From: Beaufortia kweichowensis
Lineage: Eukaryota > Chordata > Actinopteri > Cypriniformes > Gastromyzontidae
DNA: 64,000 nucleotides
NCBI GenBank assembly: GCA_019155185.1
Contig: CM032807.1
Span: 12,304,700 to 12,368,699 of the forward strand
Reading direction: 5' to 3'
Part shown: piece after piece, positions 11,301 through 25,958 of the stretch
Position numbering within the stretch: position 1 is the first letter of the stretch
Layout of the letters: each line of letters begins with the position of its first letter
The notes under the pieces: generated by a model
Seen by the model: only the letters and a program-made list of their open reading frames with translations
Told to the model about the DNA's origin: nothing
The model's database searches: none
Position numbers and translations under genes: made by a program

Positions 11301-14300
11301 GCAGTTGAACAGGATGTGCAGACAGGCTAATGGATCCAGTACCCAATAAAAGAGACCTGCTAAGTCAATGTCTTAGAAACCTATAGAGCCTCTTGAACTG
11401 GAATGGACAGCTCACCATCTAGTGGTCATAAAAATACGCTGGATAAATAAATCCTTCTTTACTGACAATTTACCATTGGTAACGGTAATTACGATATTTG
11501 ACATGATATCAAAACAATTAACAATGTTGAAGCAGATATGTGGAAAAATAGTGGCTCTGTTTTAATTAAAATTGTCCACAACAGCATAACCTGGAGCGTC
11601 ATATTTTGAGCATGATTTAAAACAACCTCTGCTCAACACACGTGTTCAGTCCAGCTCTATTAACACTGTAACCCTTAGATCAATTCTTTTAACAAAAGTT
11701 TAACAAATGCATGACATCATACCCAGGAGTCATTTTTGATTGGCCGTCTCCTAGTGTTGCTGCGCGGTGATGGTGAAAGGAAAGCAGGAAAGAAGGGCTT
11801 CTGAAGTTTGTGCTCAATTAAAGCCTGAGTCTTTTCCTCCTCTGTAATTAATAAATAAATAAAACACTGTGCTGAAAGAGCAGTATCTTAAATTACATAA
11901 TTTATATACATAAACTATAATAACATTATAAATAATACATCATAATTTTAATACACAATAAAATGCTATATATATATATATATACATTTTTTATTACAAT
12001 TAATTAATTATTAATATTTATTACTATTTATCAATAAAGGAACTGTAAAACTTAATATTTACATCTATTTAACAAAACTGTGAAAGAAATCAAGCAAACA
12101 ATGTTGTACCTGAAACACTGTTTGGTTCGGATTCTGGCTGTGATTCAGGTTCTGAACAAGAATCACACGTGCGAGTTTTCTTACTTTTATCTGAAAAACA
12201 AAAGTTTTGCTTCCATCAGAATTGGTCTTTTTAAAGCATGGTCTGTGCTTTTGCCAAAGTACAGTAGGCAATATGCCATCAAATAAACAAGATACTGCAA
12301 TATATAGTGTTGATTTATTTACATGTTCATCAGACTTCGATAAAATCTCACCTTCTTGTGCTATCTCCCACAAATCCAGAGCTACTTTAAAAGCTTGTGC
12401 AACTGTCAGGGTCACAGCCTGAGCCTGTGGATGACAGCAAAAAAGTACATTGGGATCTTTAATGTCCCTTTAATGTTGTCTTTAATGTTGTTGTCCACTA
12501 GATGACGCTAGATACTAAGTATAAATCAGGGAAAAGCCTGTGACTTTCCCAGTGATCTGTATTTCACAGCAAAAACACAAACCCTGGCAAAAGAACTAAA
12601 CATTAACCAGGCAGCATTTCACAAACTGAAAAACTATTACAATGAAAACATACATACACCATAACAAAAAGTGTAAATCCATGCACATCTCAAAACACTC
12701 ACTATTTTCTTTTTTTGGCACAGGTAGGCATGACACTCCAGAGTTTCATTGAATTGGCTTTGGGAGATGTAGGCGAAGACTTTATCCTGAGTTTTATCAG
12801 TTGTGCAGTATGATATTCTGCAGAGAAATGAAATACAAATTTGTGGACATTGTTTCCAGAAAAAATACAGACATATATAAATAAACAACAGTTGCAGTGT
12901 ATATATTTGCAATTATATTTCAGGGGATTTAAAAGGAACTTAGGCAGCTGGTTATACAGTGCAAAGAAACTGCAACCTAAACATGCATGTTTGTATTAAA
13001 TTTAAAGGCATGACCCTCTGTTCTAATATATGGAGTCATTTATAAATGTCAAGGAAAGGGCATTATTGCATTAACCATTTAGAATAGATTGTAACAGTGT
13101 TGAATCTTTAGCAGAGTTTGTAATCTCTCTAAAACGTTTGTGGCTAAACTGTTATAAGACTTTCCGGTTGTGTGATAATACCCTGTCAATCTTAAAGGGA
13201 TAGTTCACCCAAAAATAAAAATGATGTCATCATTTATTCACCCTTATGTCATTCAAACCCTGTATATGATTATTTCTTTTGTGGAACACAAAAGAAGATA
13301 TTTTGCAAAACGCTGGTTACCGGCACCCATTGACTTCCATTGTGCCTTGTGTCCATACTATGAAACTGAATGGGTGCCGGTAACCAGCGTTTTGCAAAAT
13401 ATCCGTGTTCTGCTGAAGCAAGAAAGTCATACAGGTTTGACATGACATGAGGGCGAGTAAATAAAATAATTTATCCCTTTAAGTGTTCATTTAGTTTCTG
13501 CAAAGACATGAGCGAGTAGAACATAAAAGCCATTGTACACCACAACAAGACTGAGCAAACATTGTGTACATTTGCAGTTACACAGCTAATGTTGGGATTA
13601 TATCAGATTTACGATAATAAAGATAAAACAATAAACTTAGTAGTATAACATAAATATGAATAATCAGAAATGAAATAGAGGGTTTCTGCACATTAAGCAC
13701 GATTGAAAATAAGAGCAGAACATCAAGAGAGATAGTCTGTGTGAAATAATGAGATCCATTAGACAAGAACTAGAGAAAGCCAAAAAGCTGTGATCTCATC
13801 TACAAGTGCCTCTGATGCACGACCTAAATAAAAATGCCCGAGACTCTCTCCATCTCCCCCCTTTCTCTCTCTGAACATGCAGGGTTTGGTGAATTATCAT
13901 TTCTTCCTGTCTGTGGAGAATTGCACAACTTTATTAATGAAGAAGGAAAAGTCTGAGGGAAGGAAACTCTAAATATTTGCCTGAATTCTTATTCTCCTCT
14001 TTAACATAATGAAAGGATGATGAAATTATACTCACTATACTGCTTGTGACAACTTCCTGACACACTATAGGTATGGGAACAAATAGAAAGAAACTGAATC
14101 CAGGCCAAGCGGAAAGCACAGATACTATAAAGTGACCACAGTCTGAGCATTCATCATCTACAAAGTGACTCTGGCATTATCATGAAAGCATTTTGCTTTT
14201 GGAGCCTTTAGGCAAAAAGGATACATGCTTGTTAAATGCGGCCAGGTCACATGGAGTAAGAGAGCAAAAATGGAGGCCTAAATGACTAAAGGCTAACAAA

Positions 14301-17300
14301 CATGACCTAGTGCCTTGTCACTCGCATATAGCTTTCAAATTGGCTGACACATTTTTGCATATAGAAACAATTTATGATGAATATGAGCCCATTCTCGGGT
14401 TATTTTTAAACATGGTGACATACATGCCCTTTGATGTTGTACTCAATATTGAAAAAGACATCCTTCTGAAACTGTTAAATAAATTAAATAATGCATTTTA
14501 TTAAATAATATGAAAGAAACTCACATTTTTATTTTGCAAATTATTAAGTAAATTATTATCATTTCTATACCCTCTAAAAAATGCTTTAACTGTTGGGTTT
14601 TAAATTAACCCTCGTTGGGTTGTTTTAACCAAAAACCTTTGGGATAATTTAACCCAACTTGGGTTGGGCTTGTTATTTTTCAACCCAACGCTGGGTTGAA
14701 AATAACCCAGCATTTTTTAGAGTGTAATATTTAAACATTCATAGTCTTTGTTTATCCAGGAATTAAGACAAAGTCTAATAACTATGTAAAAGTGTGTCAA
14801 ATAAATGAATAAAACTATGTCAAATTAATAAATAAAATAAAATAAATAAAAAAAATAAAATAAAAAACTATGTCAAATAGTCACTAGTGTTATCAGCGTT
14901 TTAAGTTCTTTTATACAGGTGTTTCAATTTCTTTCATTTTTATAATAAAATAATAAATTAAAGAACAGAAAATCTGTTGATCTGAACTGAATTCCAAAAT
15001 CAACAATTTTAATCTTTTTTTCTTCAGAATTGCTTTAATTTACCCAGGCTCGCAGTGATGCTTATTGTTCCCTCGCAGTTTCTCTCTCTGATGGGTCTGT
15101 TTTTAAATACATTACAGTAGAATATGACACTTAGAAAAGAGAAGAAGCCAGACTGAGGTTTATTCTTTCCATGGTAATGAGGGACCGTAGTAAATCTCAC
15201 TACACAAATCAGGATGTGTGGTTTAGCAAACAAAAGTCTTGCACGCAAATATAAATGTTTTCTTTTTAAACGAAATGCTGGCAGTAGTAAGTATTTTAAT
15301 GAATGAAAAGGTACAGAATGATCACAAACTGTAGTGTGCATTGACCGTTATTTACATTTACATTTAGGCATTTAGCTGACGCTTTTATCCAAAGCGACTT
15401 ACAAATATTAGGAGACAATGAAGCGATACATCAAAAGTGGCAACAATAGTACTAAGAAGTGCTTTACTAAGTTTACAATGTTTTGCAGTGCTGGATAAGT
15501 ACCTGTAGCGGAGGAAAGAAGAGAGGGGTTTTTTTTGTGTTATGATGTCAGGTGTTCGTGGAAGAGGTGTGTTTTTAGCTGTTTCTTAAAGGAGGTGAGG
15601 GATGTGGCAGAACGGATTGCGTTAGGGAGATTATTCCACAAGCCGGGGACAGAGAAGGAGAAAGAGCGAGAGAGAGATTTAGTGCCCTTCTGTGAGGGTA
15701 CCACCAGTCGACGTTCGTTCGCTGAGCGTAGGGTTCTGGATGGGTTGTAGATGTGTAGAAGAGAGTTAAAGTATGAGGGTGCAGAATTTGTGATGGTTTT
15801 AAATGTCAGCATTAATGATTTAAATTTAATGCGGGCAGCAACCGGTAGCCAATGGAGAGAGATGAAGAGAGGTGTGACGTGTGCTCTTTTGGGTTCCTGG
15901 AAAACAAGTCTAGCTGCTGCATTATGAAACAGAAACCACAAAAAAGACTCCGACAGCACTTCAACCTTTACTATTTCTGATGGAATAAAGCTGACAGCTC
16001 CCACCAAGACCAGACAAACAACATTATCTTTTTCCCTTCACTAAAAATAGAACGTCTGTCTTTTTCTTCATTATTTCTAGGCTGTGCACTGGGGGATGGG
16101 GCTCAAAGAAGTGAATAAAGACGAAGTATTCACATAATTTCCTTATTTTGAAACCCCTCTATCTTACTTGCAATGCTCCCATTTTCCTTACTGTCTGTAT
16201 ATGAAAAAGCAGGATACCCATAATTCTGTGCTTCTCCCCCCAAACGACTGTCCAAGCCCCCCTCAGGGCTCTGGGTTGAAATAGCATTTGTTATAGCATT
16301 CTGACTGAACTCTGATACAGCGTATCGTCCCCTGGCACTTGTGTTTATTTTCCAAGCCCCTTTGAAAGTCAAACTGAAGCTCCATGATCAAAGTCTACAC
16401 TGATTACATTCTTCCACGTAAGACTCACTGCTCCGGGGTATTTTCTTTTATCCTGACCGAAGCATGCTTTACCTGGATCAGGATAATAAGACAGAAATAA
16501 AAATAACAAGAAGCCTGGTGCTGCGGAGAGCATTTTGTCCTGCTACATGAGCTCTCTGCGTTTCACTGTCCTACACAGGAATCCATATGTCATTACGTTA
16601 AATAGCCAGAACCCCACAGAGCATCCCTGATGGGTGTGAGCGGGACCGTATCGATGATGGAGGAGTTCCAGGTTCAAGGACATGAGTTTTGTTGTAGACC
16701 TGATGTTTCGCTGGCACAGAGATGGGAAATGAGACGTGTGATTTTTGTTGAGCATGGCATGATAAGTTGTGTTTGTATTCCTGTATTTTCAGAGTATGGA
16801 GTATCTTATTTATGAATTTACTCATTGACCATTACAAAGTATGTTCATTCAATAAGTGGATCCTACTTTTTATTTTTATTTTTAATCTGACAGCTACTGT
16901 AGCCTGTGGGATATTGGATATAGAACGTGTCCGGTGATTGTAAACTTTAGATTTTTTGTGGACTTGATGTACTTCCGTTTGTGTACTTTCGCATCGTAGA
17001 GAAGAATGCATATTTGGATGCAGGAATGAAGAGAGTGGTTTTGGAAGAGGATTAAGAAGAACTATGATTCCCATGACTGAGTCTCTGGTGTTGCTGATAA
17101 GGATGGATCAGCACTGGGACCCGCTTCAGCCCCCATCACACCCCACATTCCCCCCAGTATGATATAAGCCTTTTGTGCATATTTGACTGACAAACTTAAA
17201 TGGTAATGATTCACTGGTTAGTGATCTGACTACTGAGGTCAATGTTGTTATCAATGTATCAATGGAACAGACCTTGACTGACTCATAATCTTTCAACTAT

Positions 17301-20300
17301 TGATTGGAATTGAGGAAGGCATGACATTTTTACATAAGAATTTACTCTCCTTTTTTCCCAAAATTCAAGGATGTTCTGAAAAAGGCTATAAATGTTTTGT
17401 AGTTATCTAAATGTTTTAAATTATCCAAGTTTATTTAGGACACATTTTATTTAAAAAGGTTTATTATTAATATGACGGTATAAACTAAACTGTATTAGGT
17501 TATACCAACAAAATTGTATGAAAAATTGTATTGTATCAAACTTATTGTTTCAGATATTAATTGTATCAATTATTGTATGCATTGCACTAAAGTGTGCTAA
17601 TTTGCTACTTTTATCATAGACACATACATCTTCAGTAAATCTGCTTTAGATCAAGATATTGTACACTATACAAATAAATATGAATTAAATTAAACTTAGT
17701 TTTGCATTAAACTGTCATTTATAAATGACCAGTACTGTATGTAAAACAAGGTTTAATACCTGTAAATGGAAACGTCCTCGATGAGGTCATTGGTCTCTGT
17801 GTCTGCGATGATGATTCCTTTAGGAGAAACAGTAAGGGTCACCTTTCTGAACTTCTTGGCACTGGCACGAGCCTGCGGTTGATGAACAAAATTGTGTTGC
17901 TTAGAGGTTGCTCATTCATACCTCGGCAGATTCATTTCAATTTTGTCTCAGATATATCTATGAGAAATAGATACACATCAGATAAATTTGTTGAGAAACG
18001 TTTAAGCTCAAAAACTCTCCATTTAATCTTATTGCCATATAGAAGGAACAGTTCAGATATGAAAAGATTTCCTCTGAGATTTTTGCATTCTCATGGGCAG
18101 AAACAATTTGTGTGCAGCATAGACAAACAACTTTGTAACAGTCAGCTTTGAAATGTCATTCATAACTCATCCACCACAAGCAATATCCTCAAAAGGTCAG
18201 CAAAGTCTGTGTGGGCCATTACCTGTAACAAGGCTGACTGTGTTGAAGTTACAGCGTTTCATATATAACATTCATTTTCAACTTGCTTACTATAGGTGAT
18301 GTCACTGTGTTATTGTTATCAAGATATGTGTAGGCTACATTACTGTAATGAGGCCAGTATGGGACAAAAGGAAATTACAGTTTTTTGCAGAAGAGAATAC
18401 ACTGAACTTCTCAAGGACAAATGAAATCAGGCAAAGCGTATCTGGAGGGTCTTTCTTCCTCCCGGGAGACAGTCAACACTGATTTAAAACGCAAATGATG
18501 TGCTGTGAAACTCATCTAAGGGATTCAGAGCTTGGCAGTTCGCTTGGAAAGATAGATGTCACTTACGCTTTCCTACTCAGTGCTACTATATGAAAGAAAT
18601 CTGTTTTCTAAGAAATAATGTCATTTCAATTTTAACAGTCCTGTTAGGGCTTTATGATGAGAAAAACATCAAATAAGCAGACAGAACTGCCATTCGGTTG
18701 TACTGTACAACATATTCTCACACAGAGGTAGACACTAAAAATATCATTTCTTTCAATAATTCATAAATGTAACTTTTGTGTGGTTTATGCTTAAAACAGG
18801 ACACTTGCCAATGGGGTAAGAAAAAAGACCTATCTACTTAAATAGCTGCCCGTAAACATTGCAAAAATGGCCCCAAAATGCCCTGCTTTCTCTAAAATGA
18901 CTTTGAAAACACTCAAGTTCAATGGCAGTGTAAATTAATCATATCATTATTCTTAAAAATCAAATAATTAATTATTTTTTACTACACTCTTGACCCTCTT
19001 TTTTACCGGGTTACTGACCGTGCTAACAATCCTCCTGATGGCAGCTGCCGCCATGTCTTCTCCTTTCGGCTGGCCAACTAAAGTCATGCCCAGATACTTC
19101 ACATTGAACACCATTCCTTCCAGGAGCGTCTCCTTGGTGTCTGTCCAATTCTCCGGGAGCTCTGAAAACAAGAAATAAACATTTTTCAAACACTTTTAAG
19201 AAACACACAAACATTTTTAAAGCATGAAATACTAAAACGAATTGCATGAACGTTTATTGATCGTCACTGCTAGATATCACAGATGAAGTCATATTAAAAT
19301 CCACATGAAATATTGTTCCAATTTTTTTACATTTTCATTCTTGTTTCCATGTTGGAGACATTCTAAAAACTGTGCCACACAGCGAGCTTTATATAGCTTT
19401 GCAGTCCCATTTGGGTCCAATACAAAACGCTGGAGGCTTGCAGAGCTAGATTGTCAGATGTGGACACAAGCTGTACATGACTATGAGACATTCACTTCCT
19501 TGCCATTGCAACTGTGATATAACAGTACTGTCACAATCAAACTGCATAAATATGCACATATTAGCATGCTGTGGAAGAATCACACGACATAAAGCTAAAC
19601 CATCCCTCAGAAACACATCTTAACTGTACAAGAAAGCATCTTTGACATTTGATTTTAAGAATAATGATATGATTAATTTACACTGCCATTGAACTTGTTT
19701 TCAAAGTCATCTTAGAGAAATCAGGGCATTCAGGGCAATTTTTGCAATGTTTACAGGCAGCTATTTAAGTAGATACTTTCTTACCCCATTGGCAAGTGTC
19801 CTGTTTTAAGCATAAACCACACAAAAGTTTGTTACATTTATGCTTACGATTAATAAAACAAACTTGAAAGAAATTATATTTTTAGTCTCTACTTCAGTGT
19901 GAGAATATATTGTACAGTACAACCGAATGGCAGTTCTGTCTGCTTATTGTCTATTTGACATTAACATATATGTTTGAAGAAGTATGTGTTAAGATTAGTT
20001 CACTTTTAAAGTTTTAACCCAAAGTGCTTGGTTATATTCAACCCATTTTGGGGTCAAAAGGAATAAACACAAACATTGGGTTCTATATGATATTAGATAT
20101 TAGTTATTAAATTAGCTTTTATATTTCCATGCTTGTGTCATTTTGTCTTTGTTTTGCTGTAAAGCTGCTTTAAAACATCAGTGCTACATTGTTAAAGCGC
20201 TATACAAATAAACTTGAACTTGATATATAGCGATGACATTTACGCATTTGGCAGTCACTATCATACTCTACATATTTCTGTGCAAATCCCTGAGATCAAA

Positions 20301-23300
20301 CAGAAAAGCATGACAGAATTACAGAAAAGCATGCTGGGTGGTTTCAACCCATGGTTTGGTCAAATATGGACATTTTCTAGGTTAATTTAACACATTCTTT
20401 CTTTCACTGTACCCCAAATGGTTGCTAGGGAGTTAAGAAACCTCATCTAATATGACAGTGTCCTGTGTCCGGCTCTGACAGCTCTGTGCTTTCAGCCATC
20501 TGTCCCCCCAGCAGCACCAGCTGTTTGTGGCCAGAAAGGCAATTTCAACATCACACATTTTTCAACAGCAAGTAAATTATTAACCTATAAAGACATCAGC
20601 ACTAGGCTGGTAGAAAACTCAATGCTCACTCAGCACTGCAGTCCTCTCAAAACTGCTAAAGTCCGTTTCAGATTGGCTACAGGGTATGAGAAAAAAGTAG
20701 CCAAAAAGCTCTAAGCGACGTTCCCTGGCATGTAAGCTCATTATGTTGCCTTGAACTGTTGCTGTGTATTTGTCACGCTGAAATCCTGAAGTGGGCATGC
20801 TGATACAACTTGGGCCAAGAATCTTTTTTCAGCAATAAAGCTGTAACAACTACAGGTACAGTATACGTAAGGCTGCTAAAATGAATAATTTATCAGATTA
20901 ATGTTGATGCCCCTAAGCCTTTGCTAAAATTAGTTTGAAATAGAAGATGTTTAAGTTCATAAAACTTGGCAAAGGTTATACAACACAGTGAAACAAACGA
21001 AGTAATAAGGTCAAGAGTGATTTAACAGGTTTATCTAACATGCTGTTTAAAAGACAGTATTGGTTATTCGCTATGACAGTGGAATTTTTTAACAGCACAT
21101 AATTGGATGTCTGGGTTGGTGTGTGTGTACGTGATAGAGTGATCCGATTTGTACAAACATAAAATGCGATTACTAAAGGCACCGAGATGTGCTGTAACCA
21201 CATTTGTGTCTGCGGTAGACAAAAGCCACCTGGCATTAATCCACACTGATCTCATCACGGTGTAAAGGTTTCTGTGATGCAATGTTTACGCTTGTCATTA
21301 ACAGAAATACACTTGTATACTTGCAATGCTATTTAGCATATTATTACCGTACAAAATAATCTTTTAGAGCAGAGCGTGGAAATCTGGAGATTAATATTGC
21401 CTCAAGATAAAAAAAACACATGCTAGATTAGACCTGAGAGAAACATTAGCAGGTAATTTTCTTCTTCATAAGGAGCTATGTGTGTGTCTTCAACCCACTG
21501 ACATATTTGATAATTAGGCCTTTGGATGAACAGTCACACTGAAGTAAATCAATTGAGACTGTCACCTACAGTTAGTTATGAAGCCTAATGGTCTCATTTA
21601 CACTCAAAAGTCAGATGAATACTCAAGCGTGTCACATCCCAGTAAATATAATGACTGCATTTGCATGATGAGATTTATTAAAACATGAGCTCACACATAA
21701 ACACGGCCAGGACGGTTGCTCATAGCAACGGCTAAATCAAATGCCCAGATTTCTGAAAGGATGTTGAAGCTTTATGTGCACAAGAACCCTATTTACATTT
21801 TTATATATCGCATATATTGTGCAAAATAAACAGCATTCTAAGGAAAGTTTGTTTCTTACAAATAGACTATAAAAAAATTGACCTAATCTACAAACATGCT
21901 GACATAGAGTGGCAGAATAAAAAGACTAATAATCTCTCCTCTGACACTTAAAGTGTCCAAATAACGAGTGTTAGCAAGAATCTAGGACATACCTTGACAG
22001 AATATAGGTCGTGTGGAGAAGCAGAGAGGAAAGTAGAACTGATCCTAACAAGCCATTAGTGGAATGAAACACTTATAAATGTTATAACCTACCAAGAAAC
22101 ACGTGCTTTATTTGTAGTGCATTTTCACTTTCTTCATTTTCAATTGACAATACTGCATGTAACATACTGTATGATTTTTTGTTTACTGAATTTGGGTTAC
22201 AGCACCAGAACACATTTTCTATAGACCATTTCACAAGATGTAAGCAACACTGGTCCAGAAGCACTTCCTGTTTCAGTTTTTTGTATTTCACATATGTAAA
22301 TTAAATTAAATCTTAAAGATGTTTGTTAAACAAGTCAGTTGTAAATGTTCTATTGATTGTATTTTGTTCTGACATTTATGTAGTGTTAAAAAACTGAGAC
22401 AGGAAGTGCTTCTGGACCAGTGCTGTTTACATCTTGCGAAATGGTCTATAGCAGTGGTTCTCAACTGGTGGGCCATAACTCAAAATCACATTGTAGGTTT
22501 GTTAAAATAATGAAAAGACAACCACTGGAACCTTTTCAAGTTGCATAATCTGATCTAATCCATCTGAATAGAGAGTGTATTGTTGAGAAGACAGGTCTTA
22601 CTATTTTATTTTGTGCTCTTAGACTTTCCTGCTTTCCTGTAGCTCAATAGTAGGAACATGGCACTAGCAACACCAAGGTCATGGGTTCAATCCTATGGAC
22701 TGCACATACTCAAAAACAAATGTACAGTATAATGCAATGCATGTTGCTTAGAGCACTTAAGAACACTTAGAGCTCTGGTAAACATACAGTACATGTATAT
22801 TGTCCTTTCAGGACAATGCATGCAGAAGAGACAACAGGAGTGTCAGACCAAGATCTGTTGCCTAGCAACATATGTGTTACAATAGGGGGTGTGAGCATTA
22901 GCAGTCACAACCAAAAAGCATAAAACTAAGAAATTATTAATGACAGTGAAACAATTACAGATATTACAAAATATTATAAAAATTTTACAAAAAACTTCTA
23001 TTCGTCAAATAAAAAATCCAGAAGAGGGAATTCCCAAGGCTTTCCTCATCGTGATGTTGATATAACTGCAAACAAAATACACATATTCATCAACACACAA
23101 AAGAAAAAAGTGGATCTCTTGCTTATCTAAAATGATTTTAAAAATGGACAAAAGATTTTGAAGTCTGTAGAGTCAATTCAGAGTCTTACTCCAATATGTT
23201 CTTCCGATTCAAACAGTTGATTAAAGCTAAAGAATTATTTGAGAAAAACAACATTCCTCCCCGACTACACTTTCTTTTTTTATTCAAGAACTTTCACGTC

Positions 23301-25865
23301 TGCAGAGGCCTGTAATTATGAGTGCTATCTCTCACATGCATGAATGCGCAAATGGAATTAATGAACAGAGGGAACGAGGTTTATCTTACGACTGAAGGAG
23401 GAAAGACAACATCTCCCTGAAGGCAACAAAAAGAGAACTGAATGAATTAATGACTTTTTGCTTTACTTCACAATCACTGGGAACTAATACACACAGGGCT
23501 GCCTTACCAACATAGCAAACATATTTATAGCAATATAATTGCCATTTGAGTTCCCTTTTGGTTAAAATGAAATACAAATATAAACACATAAATGTCAAAA
23601 TGCAAATGAATTTGTTTATAGATTTTACATACAAACTAATGCAACTTCAGTAATGAGCTGCATAAATTAAATAATACTGCTACAGATTACAGACACTCTC
23701 CCTTCACACCTTTCATGAATATGTTTACAACAAAGCGTAAATCTCTATAATAATTTTCCCCACAAATCCTTTCCTAAATAAACAAAATGTAGGAACTTGC
23801 CTTTTGATCTCATCCTAATCCGAATGCAGTGCAGGTTTTTCTAAGCTGCTGTGTAAGAATGTTTATTTTTATATTTACAGAAGCTGTCTTATTAGCAGTA
23901 CAATAACAACTCAGACTTTGGGCTTTCTTGTGTTTTATTTATGTACCTAAATAAACTACAAATATAAATTATAGTTCACATCATGCAGGCTAACATTTAT
24001 AAAAGTATTTTCTGCATTTGTCCAAAACCGTTTTGTTTACGTGTAACTACAGATACAAAACAATAAAAAACAAAAAGCACATTTACAGTGGCCAAGATAT
24101 GTTAACAAAGCAATAGACCATTGAAGGAATATAAGGAAAAGTTAAAGGCCATGTTTGAAACCGTTTATCAAGGTCTTCTGTTCAGAAGGAAGAAAACCTA
24201 GTCCTAGGCAAAAAATATTCAAAAGTCTTCAGGTACATTTTAAATAATTCATGCTAATAAACTCACCACAATAACTTTTATGTTTCTGTTTCATTTTATA
24301 GCTTTATCTTAAGGTTGTTATAAACCGACTAGCAAATGTTTTAATCCTAGTTTAGCTGAGCTTGTGTCTGGAATATTGATGGAGAAATCAATACAGTACA
24401 GTATACTGGCAAACACCAAACGTAAAGGGTTAAATCATGGTTTATTCAAGATGCAAGTAAATATTTAGATGGAAAAGCACTAAATCTCTAGCAGCCCAGT
24501 AATGGGCAAGAAGCCCTTCTCGGTGTATAGCCTACTTAGTCTTCACTACTGTATTGCATTTATATGATGATGCCCAATTATAAGAAATACACTAGTGTCT
24601 AAAACAGGGACTCAGCTGGTGTGTGTGGCATAAGTGACGTCCCTTGGGGTTTGGCTCTAATCCAACCACTCTATATCCTGCTAATTGGTGGATTTTGAGC
24701 TGGAGACCACATGCCCTACTCTCTTTCAGTAATGGGTGAGGTCAAAGGTCAAAGCACTGAAAACACTACCAGTGGATAAAGTGCCACAGCCACCTTAGCA
24801 AGATGAACTACTCCCAGCATGCCTTATGTCTTCTACTCCTATTACAAGATCCTTTTATATGTATGAGGATCCTCAATGTAAAGAACACATGCTAAGGTCC
24901 CATGTGTAAACTCTAGTAAAGAATCACTCCCGTAAAGAAACCAATCAGCTATTACTGGAATGGACATAAAAGTTGATTGAAACCCATTAGAGAGAGTTGA
25001 TCAATCTGACAGTCAGATGAGTGAGAAGAAAAAGATCTCTTGATTCTCAGCTTTTCATTATTGTTGGAGCAGCAAAGATAAAAGAAAATGCAGCTGAAGT
25101 GACAGACAGACTCAGTGACAAGGTTCACCAGGGCTGATGTACCAGAAGCAGGAAATGCCAAAAATAGAATAAAAGAGATTTTTAAACAAGAGAATATCTT
25201 AATAGAAAACAGATACCTAAGAGAAAAGAGCTGTCAGACGAGTGGAAATGACAGATAGACAAAGTTAGAGACACATTTCCCTGATATATGTTCAGGATGT
25301 CAAACAGGAAGGAAGGTTTGGATGTCACTGATCTCGTTGTGAGCGGATGTGGAGGACCCCAGACGCTGTGATGCCAATACTTCTCATGCAGTATGTGCAG
25401 GTCTACGTTTTTTAAAGCATGACATTTCCTACTTTACATGCTGTTGGAACTGAGAGGTAGGATGTACATTTAAATGAGAAAAACTGGAAGGGAGAGAAGG
25501 GTTTAATGCAATTTAACTGAAGAGTTTGTAAGATAATAATGCTGTTGAGTTTTGGTGAACATGAAGCATGTTTGGAGAACAAAGAAAATCAATATTTGAG
25601 TTAAATGTAACACTGATCACAGCTAAATATTAATAGACCTGAACTTATTAAAAAACAATGCAACTTAAAATAATGATATAAGCATGAATTAATAGTTTAC
25701 TCTATAGATGAATTTATGAAGCAGAGGTGTGTGTGTTTAATGACTAAATGGTTCAATAAAAATACTTTAACCTTTACCCTGATAACTGTCACAGCAAAAA
25801 TTGAGTATACACATGAAAATGTGAACTACAATTATTTTTATTTTTAGATATTAGATTTTTTAAGT

Positions 25866-25958
<93 letters not shown>

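Noticed and set aside
15540..16007. 155-codon ORF as a host gene
   Set aside because: Its C-terminal part is the typical end of an L2-type reverse transcriptase with the L2 tail behind it; the N-terminal 30 or so residues are flanking sequence.
18968..19189. ldlrap1 exon 2 extended past 19019 to the stop shown by the open frame
   Set aside because: The added residues (VSNPVKKRVKSVV) do not resemble the family. A GTCAGT donor at 19018 joins in phase to the next exon (ARASAKKF), as in human (AKASGKK).
22636..22700. tRNA gene
   Set aside because: A and B boxes are recognisable, but stems are mismatched and the sequence matches the head of a cyprinid tRNA-derived SINE.
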